Positions 53,994-63,535 are shown, counted from the stretch's first letter. The stretch is 64,000 nucleotides of DNA from Enterobacter_D sp963521185 (GCA_963521185.1 CAUQTV010000007.1:1-64000); one strand, 5' to 3'. Numbers and translations are program-made. Notes: generated from the sequence alone by a model not told the origin.

Positions 53994-55283
53994 ATGGAAA
54001 ATAAAGAATCACTTATTTATTTTAGACAGGAAGTTCTTAAGAGTATAAATCTCGAGCAAATAGATAATATCAGGGGTAATAGAGACGAACTTGTTAATGA
54101 AGTTAACAGTGTTATCCGCGAAGTTATTAGTAATAACCGAACTGAGCATTACCTCTCAGCACCAGAACGTTACAACCTTTGTGAATTGGTCGTCGATGAG
54201 ATTACCGGTTATGGGCCTTTACGGGAATTAATGGAAGATGATTCGATAAATGATATTCTGGTAAACGGTCCCGAAAGAATATTTGTCGAGAAATCAGGTC
54301 GTCTACTCTTATCCGAAAAGAAATTCATCAATAACGAGCAATTAACTGACATTGCGAGAAGGTTGGTTGGTAAAGTCGGTCGACGCATTGATGATTCGCA
54401 ACCGCTTGTCGATGCGCGTATGCCGGATGGTAGTCGTCTTAACGTGGTTATTTCACCAATTTCACTGGATGGCACCTCAATGTCGATCCGTAAATTTGGT
54501 AAAGGAAATAAGACATTAGGCGACCTAATCAATTACGGTAGTATGAATGAAATGATGGCCAATTTCCTGGTTATTGCTAGCCGTTGCCGGGTTAATATCA
54601 TCGTCTCTGGTGGTACGGGGTCAGGGAAAACAACCCTGCTCAATGCTATGTCGCAGTACATCGAGGAAGAAGAACGCGTATTAACGCTTGAAGACGCCGC
54701 AGAACTGCGGCTTCAGCAAACGCATGTGCTGAGACTTGAAACAAGACTGGCTGGCTCTGAAAATCAGGGGAAGATAGCGATGCGTGACCTGGTGATAAAC
54801 GCATTGCGTATGCGACCAGACCGAATCATTATCGGTGAGTGTCGTGGAGAGGAAGCCTTTGAGATGTTGCAGGCGATGAATACGGGCCATGATGGTTCCA
54901 TGTCTACATTGCACGCCAACAACCCTCGTGATGCTATTGCGCGTCTTGAAAGCATGGTGATGATGGCCAGTGCCTCGTTACCGCTTATTGCTATTCGTCG
55001 CAATATTTCAACGGCAGTGAATATTATTGTTCAAGCTTCACGTTTACCCGATGGTTCGAGAAAGGTGACCAACATCTCTGAAGTCATGGGGATGGAGGGT
55101 GAAAATATTATTTTGCAGGAAATTTTCAGTTATGCAGCTGAACCTGAAAGGGATGCAAACGGGATGATCATTGGCACCTTTACGTGTCATGGATTGTTAC
55201 AGCGTTCAGCTGTGTATCGGCAAGGATTAGTGCACGGATACCTTGAGCCTCTCCGGCAACTCTTTGGAAATAAAGTATCATGA
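53994..55283 (+). CDS. tadA: TadA/CpaF, Tad pilus assembly ATPase
   Basis: A 429-aa secretion ATPase. The Walker A motif GGTGSGKTTL is near residue 205, the Asp box LEDAAELRL follows, and the Walker B/GECRGEEA segment is near 280; MSTLHAN is the His box. It powers pilus extension and retraction. It overlaps the first ATG of tadB at ATGA. It is intact, in contrast to tadB. Confidence 0.93.
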   Translation: MENKESLIYFRQEVLKSINLEQIDNIRGNRDELVNEVNSVIREVISNNRTEHYLSAPERYNLCELVVDEITGYGPLRELMEDDSINDILVNGPERIFVEKSGRLLLSEKKFINNEQLTDIARRLVGKVGRRIDDSQPLVDARMPDGSRLNVVISPISLDGTSMSIRKFGKGNKTLGDLINYGSMNEMMANFLVIASRCRVNIIVSGGTGSGKTTLLNAMSQYIEEEERVLTLEDAAELRLQQTHVLRLETRLAGSENQGKIAMRDLVINALRMRPDRIIIGECRGEEAFEMLQAMNTGHDGSMSTLHANNPRDAIARLESMVMMASASLPLIAIRRNISTAVNIIVQASRLPDGSRKVTNISEVMGMEGENIILQEIFSYAAEPERDANGMIIGTFTCHGLLQRSAVYRQGLVHGYLEPLRQLFGNKVS

Positions 55284-56194
55284 TCATGAAAATAGTTTTT
55301 GCAGCATTACTGTGCATGGGCCTTTTGCAAATTATTATGTCCGTGGTTCGTACCAAAAAAATCAAAGAGAAAATAGTTTCAGGCAACGTCTATACTTCGC
55401 AACACCAGAATTAAGAAAGCTCCTGGATCCATGTTGTAAAAGAATCATTTTCATCAAAAATCACATCGCTGCAAAACTGCTTAATTGGTAAAGAAAAGGA
55501 ATTTCTGGCCAGAAATGTCACTGTCGTTACTGGTGCGGTAAGTGCAGGTTTGTATGTCAATATTTCATTTTTGAACTTTGATAATGGTGTTGTTGGGTGT
55601 ATTGTCTTTTTTGTTGCGATATATATTCTTTATGTGCAACAAAGAAAGAAAAGCAGAAGCCAGTTTGAACAAGATTTTGCTGAAGCGCTTAATATCATTA
55701 GCAGTGCGGTGAGAGTGGGCCGACCAGTGATGCAGGGATTTGAAGAGTGCGCAAAGTCCATAAACACCGACTTTGGACGTGAGTTCCGGCGAATACTCCA
55801 ACGATTAGATATTGGTGACGATCCGGAGAGGGTATTCATGGAATCCTATAAGCTCTACCCCTACAGTGAATATTTTTCGTTTGTCATTACGGTGCTCATC
55901 AATATGAAGGGGGGAGGCCAGGTCAGCGAGGTTATGTCCCGACTGACTGCGCTTATATCGGCAAGCAGAACGCTGGAACGCAAAAAGTTCGCAATGACTT
56001 CCGAAGCGCGTATGTCGGTCAAAGTGTTGGCGGCAATACCCGTCTTTTTCTTCTTTTTCCTAAAATTCGTATCACCCGATAACTTTGATATACTGGTTAA
56101 TACGGATGCAGGTCATTACATCCTTTATTACGTTATTGGTAGCATTTTGTTTGGGTTAATCATGGTTTGGTCTATGATGAATAAGGTGGGATGA
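55280..56194 (+). pseudogene. tadB: tadB with an in-frame stop at codon 45
   Basis: The frame opens at an ATG overlapping the tadA stop. Codons 1-44 encode a typical TadB start (MIMKIVFAALLCMGLLQIIM, then a basic stretch). Codon 45 is TAA (55412-55414), and the same frame continues without another stop to 56194, giving the rest of a 304-aa TadB: the T2SSF domain with VRVGRPVMQGFEE and MKGGGQVSEVMSRL, and membrane segments near the end. One point change therefore interrupts the inner-membrane platform protein. Restart at a TTG (55550) would remove the first membrane segment. Confidence 0.82.
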
Positions 56195-56195
56195 A

Positions 56196-57053
56196 ATGAT
56201 ATATTTAGTATCGTTCATATTTTTCCTCATTGGTATTCGCAGTATCTTAGTCGTAATTTATCGCCGCAAAAGAATAAAGAAAGTTGAAAAGTTAATCAAC
56301 TTCTCTGAAAAAGATGATAGTCGAGCGAATAAGTTATTCTCAAATATTAATGCTATTGAAACGCAATTGGAAAAAACATTCAAGAAAAACAGTAAACTTG
56401 TTTCTATTGCCGCTGATTTAGATAATAATATAAAAGCAAAAGCAATACTTTTCTTTGCTTTGGCAATTCCTTTGTATATTGCGAAGATGATAGGCATCAT
56501 CGAACTTGATAGCCAAATGTTATTGATTGCTGGTCTCGGCATTATGATTGTGGTTGTCATTGTTCCTGCACGGGTTCAGGCTTCAATTTCACAACGTCAT
56601 TTCAGAAAGATGTCTAATGATATTCCTTACGCAATAGACCTGCTGGCGGTATGTATTCAATCTGGTCTTACCGTCGAAGCCTCGCTGAGTTATATTGCGA
56701 ATAAAATGGAATTAATCAATAAAGATCTTTCATCATTGCTTGTGCGTACTGTTCTTCGCGCTGATGTTAGCGGAATAAATGCTGCGCTTGAACAGCTGTC
56801 AGGTGAGGTTAAGAATGATGAAATACGAATGCTTTGCTCCACGTTACTTCAAAGTACGAAGTTTGGTTCATCGATTTACAATGTTTTGATTGATCTCTCG
56901 AAAGAGATCCGACAGATGCATTTACTTCCAATGGAAGAGAAAGTTGCATCACTTTCGGCGAAAATGACGATTCCAATGATAATTTTTATTCTGTTTCCAT
57001 TAATCGCTCTCGTCGCAGGTCCTGGTATAATTAAAATGGGTTCTACATGGTAA
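56196..57053 (+). CDS. tadC: TadC, Tad pilus inner-membrane platform protein
   Basis: A 285-aa T2SSF-domain protein with membrane segments near residues 3-20, 85-135 and 255-280. The signature YAIDLLAVCIQSGLTVEASL is clear. It forms the platform with TadB. It starts one base after the tadB stop and overlaps tadD by 7 nt. Confidence 0.9.
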   Translation: MIYLVSFIFFLIGIRSILVVIYRRKRIKKVEKLINFSEKDDSRANKLFSNINAIETQLEKTFKKNSKLVSIAADLDNNIKAKAILFFALAIPLYIAKMIGIIELDSQMLLIAGLGIMIVVVIVPARVQASISQRHFRKMSNDIPYAIDLLAVCIQSGLTVEASLSYIANKMELINKDLSSLLVRTVLRADVSGINAALEQLSGEVKNDEIRMLCSTLLQSTKFGSSIYNVLIDLSKEIRQMHLLPMEEKVASLSAKMTIPMIIFILFPLIALVAGPGIIKMGSTW

Positions 57054-58330
57054 AGAAAATTCTATCCGCGCTGGTGTGTGTGGTCCTGGCGGGTTGTAGT
57101 GGGAAAGATTTAAAAGGTTCATCTGAAATAGAGCAAAAGGAATATATCTATACGCAGTTGAATGATTATCCCAACCTGATCGACATCTATCGTAATAAAT
57201 TGCGTGAGAACGATAACGATGAAGATCGGTTCAAACTGGCTGACTTATATTATAAGGTTGAGGATTACTCTTCATCTAATATCTATTTACAACCATTGGT
57301 TGAAAGAAACAAAAAAGAAGAGTACTTACTTCTCCAGGCAAGGAACTATCTCGAACTTGGTGATGAAAAATCTTGTGAGTCTATCCTCGACCAGTTGGCG
57401 TTAAAGAACCCGACCAGTGGTGAAATCTGGAATCTTTATGGCGTACTTTTTGCTCAAAAAGGCCATTATGACAAGTCTCAGCAGGCATTTGAGAAAGCGC
57501 GTGGGCTATTTTATAACGAAGAAATTGTTATGAATAACCTGGCAATGCTGGCAATGCTAAAAAATGATTTTGTAACAGCAAAAAATTATTTACTGCCTTT
57601 ATATTCTAGAAAACAATTTAAACGACAGACTGTTTATAATCTTGTTTATGCGCTCGCTAAAACAAATGACACTGAAAGTGCGCGGAAAATAATTGCGGAG
57701 GAGAAACTCTTTTCCGGAGATCCGGACAAAGTCATTCGATCTTTGCAGGCGTTGACTCCGCGAGATCAGCAAAAACAGTCAGAGATCATTGTGCAAAAGC
57801 ATGAAAAGATCTCAGCTGATGAGAAAGTCCCCGCAGAGAAAATGCTGGCCGTCAGTGAACCGCTGCCTACGCAGGCTGAAACCAAAAGCACGGTTGATGT
57901 CAGTAGTGACGTTAATCAGAGCAATAATTGCCAGGTGACAGCATCCGGCACTGCCCAGCCAAAAGCATTTCAGGGTAAAACGTCGGCAGTTAAAAAAATA
58001 GCCTCATTAACGTCAGCGCAAGATGAGAGCAGTGATAGGATAGCATTGTATTCATCCTATCCTATTAATTATCATGTTATGCCAACTTCTGTTAAAAACC
58101 AATTTATAGTAGAACTGATTAATACTTATCCATTGAAAGATATTTATACAGCGCAGCTGAATATACTTAAAAAAATGCCTCGTTTGCATAATATTGAATT
58201 TATCAATGATGGAAATAATAACACTCAGTTAAAAATTGAAATGGTGTCTTGCAATCCTGTATTTAAGATTGAGCGGGTGTCTGCAAACGGCAAAGCTAAA
58301 GAAAAAATACTTATTAGTGTAAATTATTAA
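57047..58330 (+). CDS. tadD: TadD-like TPR lipoprotein with a long C-terminal extension
   Basis: A 427-aa lipoprotein; most TadD proteins are about 250 aa. The lipobox is VLAGC at residues 13-17. TPR-like helices cover about residues 40-230. A low-complexity linker (about 240-320, rich in Ser, Lys, Ala) leads to a separate C-terminal domain (about 335-427, YHVMPTSVKNQFIVEL) that I do not recognise. TadD is thought to stabilise the secretin; the missing rcpB may be replaced by the extra domain, but that is inference. Confidence 0.75.
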   Translation: MVKKILSALVCVVLAGCSGKDLKGSSEIEQKEYIYTQLNDYPNLIDIYRNKLRENDNDEDRFKLADLYYKVEDYSSSNIYLQPLVERNKKEEYLLLQARNYLELGDEKSCESILDQLALKNPTSGEIWNLYGVLFAQKGHYDKSQQAFEKARGLFYNEEIVMNNLAMLAMLKNDFVTAKNYLLPLYSRKQFKRQTVYNLVYALAKTNDTESARKIIAEEKLFSGDPDKVIRSLQALTPRDQQKQSEIIVQKHEKISADEKVPAEKMLAVSEPLPTQAETKSTVDVSSDVNQSNNCQVTASGTAQPKAFQGKTSAVKKIASLTSAQDESSDRIALYSSYPINYHVMPTSVKNQFIVELINTYPLKDIYTAQLNILKKMPRLHNIEFINDGNNNTQLKIEMVSCNPVFKIERVSANGKAKEKILISVNY

Positions 58331-58452
58331 TAAATATCAACTGCACCTCATTTAATGACATTGTGGGCTTCTAATAAAACGCATTGCTTTTATTCCAAAT
58401 AGTTCGTCTAAAGCTGCGCTTGTCTTAAGCTAAAATTTGTTCAGGAGTAACG

Positions 58453-58812
58453 ATGGACGATGATATTTATTATATCGCGGAGGAAATATCGCAGATCGAT
58501 GGTGTCAAAGGTATTTCTGTGATCGACTACGTTAGTCGAACTATTGTTCATAGTATTAAAGTGCTTGAACCTCATAGTTCACTTACTAATGCTATGAGTG
58601 AAATTATTCGCTTAAATATCAAATTAGGCAAACTGTCCGATGACAGGTACCGGATGGAAGATATTTTAATCACTTACAGTGATTGCATTCATTTGTTGAA
58701 GCCTTTGCTCAAATCGGAACGGTTATTTATACATGTGAGCATCTCTCGCGACGCGAATGTGGCATTAACACGTTTGCGCCTAAACGAAAAGTATTGCAAT
58801 TTTGGTGCTTAA
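58453..58812 (+). CDS. Predicted Roadblock/LC7-domain protein 1
   Basis: A 119-aa cytoplasmic protein with the Roadblock/LC7 pattern: an N-terminal helix, GVKGISVIDYVSRTIVHS, a long helix, EDILITYSDCIHLLKPLL and a final strand-helix with NVALTRLRL. Roadblock proteins usually act as dimeric regulators of Ras-like GTPases such as MglA. AGGAG lies before the start. It is not a known Tad gene. A 122-nt gap separates it from tadD, so it may have its own promoter. Confidence 0.65.
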   Translation: MDDDIYYIAEEISQIDGVKGISVIDYVSRTIVHSIKVLEPHSSLTNAMSEIIRLNIKLGKLSDDRYRMEDILITYSDCIHLLKPLLKSERLFIHVSISRDANVALTRLRLNEKYCNFGA

Positions 58813-58896
58813 AAGTTATCCAAAATGTAATTTATCAAGCGGCTTACTTCTTTGAAAAGTTTGTCATCATTTATTAATTCACAATGGTTGATTACT

Positions 58897-59493
58897 ATGA
58901 GTCTATTAAAATTACCATTCGGGATGAGCAACGCAACCAGTGACGCCGGAAGTTCTACAGACGAGGATAATATTATATCTTCTAAAGAGGAAATCCCTGA
59001 TAGTGTTACTGAAGAGGATGTTGCAGTAACGCCAAACGATCCCGTAATGGCTGAGGAACCGATTACCCAGCAGACGGAAGAAGATATCGATATCTTTCCA
59101 GATGAACTTATTTTAGATTTGAAGGCAGAGCTTGAGCGTTTTGCTGTCGATAACTCTGTTTTGAAAAACTTGCTGATATCAAGTGCTGATGGTTTTGAAA
59201 TTGCCTCATTGTTAAGTCCCGGCTATGAGTTGCATATCAGAAAGGTCTCTGCGTTAGCCAGCTCACTATTAGGTATTAGTTCCGCGATGCTCACGGAAGT
59301 AGGCGGCGGGGAACAAAATGCAGTGTTTATGGAGAGCGATCAAAATATGATCCTCTTCAATAGAATTCCCGTCGGCGACCGTATGCTTTGCCTGATGGCA
59401 GTTACATCAAAAGATGAAGCCATTGGTCAAATTTTTTGGCGTGTCAGACAGCTTGCTAACAATGTTGTAGATATTTGTAATAAACATTTCTAA
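58897..59493 (+). CDS. Predicted Roadblock/LC7-domain protein 2
   Basis: A 198-aa protein. Residues about 1-75 are acidic and probably disordered. Residues about 80-195 form a clear Roadblock/LC7 domain: LISSADGFEIASLL, VSALASSLLGISSAML, NMILFNRIPVG and LCLMAVTSKDEAIGQIFWRVR. I chose the ATG at 58897; a TTG at 58852 would add 15 residues and no ribosome-binding site supports either strongly. It overlaps the next gene at TAATG. Confidence 0.7.
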   Translation: MSLLKLPFGMSNATSDAGSSTDEDNIISSKEEIPDSVTEEDVAVTPNDPVMAEEPITQQTEEDIDIFPDELILDLKAELERFAVDNSVLKNLLISSADGFEIASLLSPGYELHIRKVSALASSLLGISSAMLTEVGGGEQNAVFMESDQNMILFNRIPVGDRMLCLMAVTSKDEAIGQIFWRVRQLANNVVDICNKHF

Positions 59494-60008
59494 TGGACGA
59501 GATAATGAAAAGTGCACTCTTATATTCTTTCGCAGTTAAAATTTGCAGCTATGAGCATATCAGTGGTTTTGTATCCGTAAATCCGGTAATTGACACTCGC
59601 GAAAATATTTCCGAGCAACGTGTCTTGTTTTTATATTCCTTAATGCAAAAGGTTTCTAATAAAATAAGTGTTGAGGATACAGTAAGCGTAGAAATGATTG
59701 AGTATTGCTTAGAAAAGGCAGTTATACTTACTGGCTCTGATATTGCCTGTAATGTTATTTCCAATGATCCAATTTTATACGTACGCGATGAAAAAATTGA
59801 GGAAACATTACTTTATTATTTCCAGCAAACTTTGCGGCATCTTCAGAACAACCATATTGAAGTTATTAATCCTACCCCTGTTGCCACACCGGTACCTTCG
59901 GTCAGTCATGATCACGTTCCTGCTGGAGTGTCCTACGAACCAAAAGTCATCGTTATTCCTGCAAAGCATAAAATATGCAGAAGAAAAACAAAGCGAGGCA
60001 AGCGTTAA
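59493..60008 (+). CDS. Unknown protein coupled to the Roadblock genes
   Basis: A 171-aa protein that I do not recognise. Residues about 1-115 are predicted mainly helical and soluble; a proline-rich linker (PTPVATPVPSV) follows, and the last 20 residues are very basic (RRKTKRGKR). The start overlaps the Roadblock 2 stop at TAATG, so the two are translationally coupled and probably act together. Confidence 0.75.
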   Translation: MDEIMKSALLYSFAVKICSYEHISGFVSVNPVIDTRENISEQRVLFLYSLMQKVSNKISVEDTVSVEMIEYCLEKAVILTGSDIACNVISNDPILYVRDEKIEETLLYYFQQTLRHLQNNHIEVINPTPVATPVPSVSHDHVPAGVSYEPKVIVIPAKHKICRRKTKRGKR

Positions 60009-60083
60009 TACTTGAAAAGGCGATGTTGAGAATTAAACTTCCCACTTTTCACATCGCCGTTCTTTACATTTTATGGTTATAAG

Positions 60084-60518
60084 ATGAAGTTAATTGAGTT
60101 TTCTTCGTTTCTATTAATTTACGTTGCATTATTGTACTGTAGTTTTACCGATGTTAAGTGCAGGCAGATCAGTAATAAATGTGTTTTGCTAGTATTTGTG
60201 TTTTCGTCTGTTCTAGGATTGGTTAGTGGCCATTTCAATCTACTTTATCCCAGTTTAATCCTGGTATGTGGTTTTTTTATGGCCTTCTTTGGAGTGATGG
60301 GAGCAGGGGATATTAAATTGATTACTGTGCTCTGCGTAGGAATTCCTATTCATCTCATTAGCACTTTCCTCATTCTAATGTGCCTTTACGGTATGCCACT
60401 AACATTAATTATGATCTTATTCAGTCGATTGGTTCTAAAAGAAAAACTTAAGTCTGTGCCCTTTGGTGTTGCAATAAGTGCGGGCTATTTAACTGCAACG
60501 TGGGGTCTGGTTATTTAA
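60084..60518 (+). CDS. tadV: TadV/CpaA, prepilin peptidase
   Basis: A 144-aa inner-membrane aspartic protease with about four to five membrane segments. The two catalytic Asp residues are in SFTDVKCRQI near residue 23 and GAGDIKL near residue 74. It should process Flp and the pseudopilins TadE and TadF. It lacks the N-terminal methylase domain of type IV pilus peptidases, as expected for Tad. It lies one base before tadE. Confidence 0.9.
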   Translation: MKLIEFSSFLLIYVALLYCSFTDVKCRQISNKCVLLVFVFSSVLGLVSGHFNLLYPSLILVCGFFMAFFGVMGAGDIKLITVLCVGIPIHLISTFLILMCLYGMPLTLIMILFSRLVLKEKLKSVPFGVAISAGYLTATWGLVI

Positions 60519-60519
60519 A

Positions 60520-61011
60520 ATGAATGATATTTGTGCTTTTATAAAACAACAAAAGGGAAGTGCTGTAGTTGAATTCGCTATGGTCGTGGTTCCCTTCATT
60601 ATCTCCATACTCTTCGTCATGGAGATGTGCCGCATGGTTTATATTATGTCGTCTGTCGACGTGATTCTGGCTGAAAGTGGCAGCGCAGTGTCAACATTCG
60701 CGGATTCCGACGATCTGGCTAAAAATTTCCAATTGGCAGTGAATAAAGAAACAAAAAACTGGCCATTATTATCAACCGATCACACTGTTAATGCTCAAGT
60801 GACGTTTTGTGAGTCATTAGAACAGGTTGAAAATTCAACCTGCATTTCAACAATCTCCGCAGGTAAGCCTCTGGCACTGTATAAGATCTCCTTGGCGTAC
60901 CATCCCATCTTTTTTGTCTTTCCTGAAACGTTTATCTCAAACATTATGTCAAGAGAAATTGTACTTGTGCAGGAAAGTCAGATCGACAGGGAGGTCACTC
61001 AGAATGATTAA
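60520..61011 (+). CDS. tadE: TadE, pseudopilin
   Basis: A 163-aa protein with the prepilin-like site KG/SAVVEFAMVV (Glu at +5) followed by a hydrophobic helix. Cys residues near 110 and 120 may form a disulfide. TadV is expected to cleave it. It overlaps tadF by 8 nt. Confidence 0.85.
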   Translation: MNDICAFIKQQKGSAVVEFAMVVVPFIISILFVMEMCRMVYIMSSVDVILAESGSAVSTFADSDDLAKNFQLAVNKETKNWPLLSTDHTVNAQVTFCESLEQVENSTCISTISAGKPLALYKISLAYHPIFFVFPETFISNIMSREIVLVQESQIDREVTQND

Positions 61012-61618
61012 TTTTAATCTTATCAAAAAAACAATATTCTTTAACGAGAAAGGAAGTTCATCGATAGAATTCGCAGGCTATCTTTTGATTTTTTCTCTTT
61101 TGTGCGCTTTTTTGGTCGACATGAGTTTTTCACTAATTGAAAAGAGTCGTGTAGAGCGGGTCAATAATTCCCTCACGCAAATCCTTCGTGAGCGCAACGC
61201 TTTTTACAAGGGTGAAGTTATGCTGAGTCGTCCCGATCTCGTACAATTAAATGATATTGCCAAAACGATGCTCAATGCTAACGACAATGAAGTGAGTTTT
61301 CAGTTGGCAATTCGAAGCATTACGTTCTCGCCAAGTTCGACAAAAGATAATATGAAAGTTGAGGATGATACTTCTTTTGAGACAGCAGCATTGTCAGGAT
61401 GCAGTTTGGCAAAACAGAAGACGTCGGTAAAAAATTTAGAAAAGATGGCAGTTTGGGGGATTATACCGGCATCAACAGATGATGTCGCTCAATGGTTTCC
61501 GCTCTATGAAATTTCACTGTGTGTACCGGGCAAAGTGAGTTATTTCAAACAGGTACTTGGACTTTTCGATGAAAAGCTTGGCAGTTTGTACATCCGAAAT
61601 GCGACAGTTCCAAGGTAA
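61004..61618 (+). CDS. tadF: TadF, pseudopilin
   Basis: A 204-aa protein with the processing site KG/SSSIEFAGYLL near residues 16-21 and a following hydrophobic helix. I used the ATG at 61004 inside the end of tadE, which puts the processing site at the usual distance from the start; the frame is open further upstream but that part is tadE. Confidence 0.83.
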   Translation: MINFNLIKKTIFFNEKGSSSIEFAGYLLIFSLLCAFLVDMSFSLIEKSRVERVNNSLTQILRERNAFYKGEVMLSRPDLVQLNDIAKTMLNANDNEVSFQLAIRSITFSPSSTKDNMKVEDDTSFETAALSGCSLAKQKTSVKNLEKMAVWGIIPASTDDVAQWFPLYEISLCVPGKVSYFKQVLGLFDEKLGSLYIRNATVPR

Positions 61619-61674
61619 ACCAACTGGGGTTAAAAATCAGTGAGATGGGTATATCAATTACAAGGATGTTATTA

Positions 61675-63495
61675 ATGAAAACGTTATTCATTAAGTTACT
61701 GCGAGTCCTACGGGATCGCAGTGGCGCAATTGCCGTCAGCGTGGCGATAATGATGCCAGTGATTGTGGCCTTCTACTCGCTGGCCATCGATGGAGCTCGA
61801 TTCAACAATTCACGCTCAAGGCTTTCCGATGGTTTGAATCAGGGGGTGTATGCCATCGCCTTAGAAGATAACCGCGACAGCTCTTCACTTGCAAAAAACA
61901 AAGAAAAAGTAGCTGACTATCTTTCCTATTACCTTCCAGGGGAAACGGTCGATAAAAGCAAGGTGAGCGTTGTTATCAAAGAAAAAAGCACAGACAGCGG
62001 CACCGTAGTGGACTATCAGGCGAACGCTGACATTATCGTGCATCCTATCTTCAAGACTAAAAGCTTGGGTTCAGAGGGCTTTAGTGAAAATGTGACGATT
62101 CGCGGGAATGGTCTTTCCGGTTCGGTGCGTCGTCTTGCTGTACCCATCTCTGATCCAACCGACTACGTGTTTGTCCTCGACTTCTCCGGTTCAATGGAGG
62201 AAGCATCAGCGGACATCAAAATGAGCCGAATGAGACTGCTCAAAAACGCGGTTGAGGAAATCGGAAAGACCATTTTCGATAATGATGACGGAAGCACGAT
62301 TGGATTTGTCCCCTATTCATTGGGAACCCCCTCAAAGCTGGATAAAACCAACTACTCAGGACCAAGGGGTAAAGAAATTGGCTGCTCATACATTGCTAAG
62401 TTGAAGAGTGATTATAGCGGTCTTGATATGAACTATTGGTACAACAAACCGTCTTTATTTCAATCATACACATGGGATGGATATAAAGTACGAACTGTGC
62501 CCGATAAAAATACATTTGTAGAAACGACAGACAAATATCTTTATCAATACTATGAAAAGGTTATCGCGCATTCAAATAATAAAATTAACAAAGGCAAAAC
62601 GCTGGATGCAGACAATTGGCTAATAGAAGAAGGCATGTGCCGTAAAGTTGCTAATGATTCCCAACTAAAATGTGATGCAGACCCGTTATCGGATGTACAT
62701 AACCCGGCAAATGATGATGAGTGGACGCAGCATAAAGATGCTTTTTTCGCTTTGGCAGCATCCGAGAATTACCATTATTCTATTGCCAATATTGATACCA
62801 TCGATTATTCCGCTACGCTTGCCGGTGATTTTCTTTTCAAGGAAGAAAATGTTGTAACCTTCATCAATTTTCTGAATGAAAAAGATGATTACAATTCTGG
62901 GCAGGGAGACGGTGTCATCCCCTTCACTATGGCGTGTTATGAATCTATCAATAGTCATACCAATGTCAGCGTGGGGGAAAGAATTCAGGATATCACCCAG
63001 CCAAACTTCTATACGCTTGATCTTACTGACGACCGCGCAGTGCTTGACGAGTTTGATGCGATGGGACCGCCAAATGGCGGTACGGACAGCATCAACGCTA
63101 TGCTTCGCGCCACGCCACTGCTGGCTAAGGGCAAAAACAAACGCAAAATGATGTTCGTCATTTCTGATGGTGAGGATTCCGGCGATGTAGGAAGCGCTTA
63201 CCGAAGCGCATGGGGACCCGTAGCATTAAAGAAAAAAATGATGGAAACATATAAGGTGTGCGACGTTATCCGTGATGGTTTGATGAAATATTCGCAGGGT
63301 CCGGAAACCATATCCGCTGATATTTTCTATATTTCTCTAGTCAAAAATAACACCGTGGGTGACTGGGCAAACTCTTGCACGGGTAAAGAGAATGCTTATG
63401 TTGCCACCAGCTTAGATGAGCTTATTGATATCCTTAAAAAAGCGATGTTCAAGAGCACCATTGAGTATGTCAACCCGAACGAGAAGTCGAAATGA
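61675..63495 (+). CDS. tadG: TadG, von Willebrand A-domain protein
   Basis: A 606-aa protein. The N-terminus has a pilin-like segment (SGAIAVSVAIMMPVIVAFYSLAI, about residues 16-38). The von Willebrand A domain starts at about residue 165, with the metal-site motif DFSGSM near 169, the Thr of GGTDSIN near 469 and ISDGEDSG near 497. About 230 extra residues separate the first two motifs. I chose the ATG at 61675, which has AAGG 8 nt upstream. It is thought to anchor the pilus. Confidence 0.83.
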   Translation: MKTLFIKLLRVLRDRSGAIAVSVAIMMPVIVAFYSLAIDGARFNNSRSRLSDGLNQGVYAIALEDNRDSSSLAKNKEKVADYLSYYLPGETVDKSKVSVVIKEKSTDSGTVVDYQANADIIVHPIFKTKSLGSEGFSENVTIRGNGLSGSVRRLAVPISDPTDYVFVLDFSGSMEEASADIKMSRMRLLKNAVEEIGKTIFDNDDGSTIGFVPYSLGTPSKLDKTNYSGPRGKEIGCSYIAKLKSDYSGLDMNYWYNKPSLFQSYTWDGYKVRTVPDKNTFVETTDKYLYQYYEKVIAHSNNKINKGKTLDADNWLIEEGMCRKVANDSQLKCDADPLSDVHNPANDDEWTQHKDAFFALAASENYHYSIANIDTIDYSATLAGDFLFKEENVVTFINFLNEKDDYNSGQGDGVIPFTMACYESINSHTNVSVGERIQDITQPNFYTLDLTDDRAVLDEFDAMGPPNGGTDSINAMLRATPLLAKGKNKRKMMFVISDGEDSGDVGSAYRSAWGPVALKKKMMETYKVCDVIRDGLMKYSQGPETISADIFYISLVKNNTVGDWANSCTGKENAYVATSLDELIDILKKAMFKSTIEYVNPNEKSK

Positions 63496-63535
63496 TAGCC
63501 GGGCTTTTCGCATTCTCTTTAAACGTTGAGACGTT

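Noticed and set aside
53704..54048. 114-codon frame over the tadZ-tadA junction
   Set aside because: It overlaps two recognised genes out of frame and has no recognisable features.
55243..55491. 82-codon frame over the start of tadB
   Set aside because: It begins inside tadA in another frame and has no membrane or TadB pattern. The in-frame explanation with one stop fits better.
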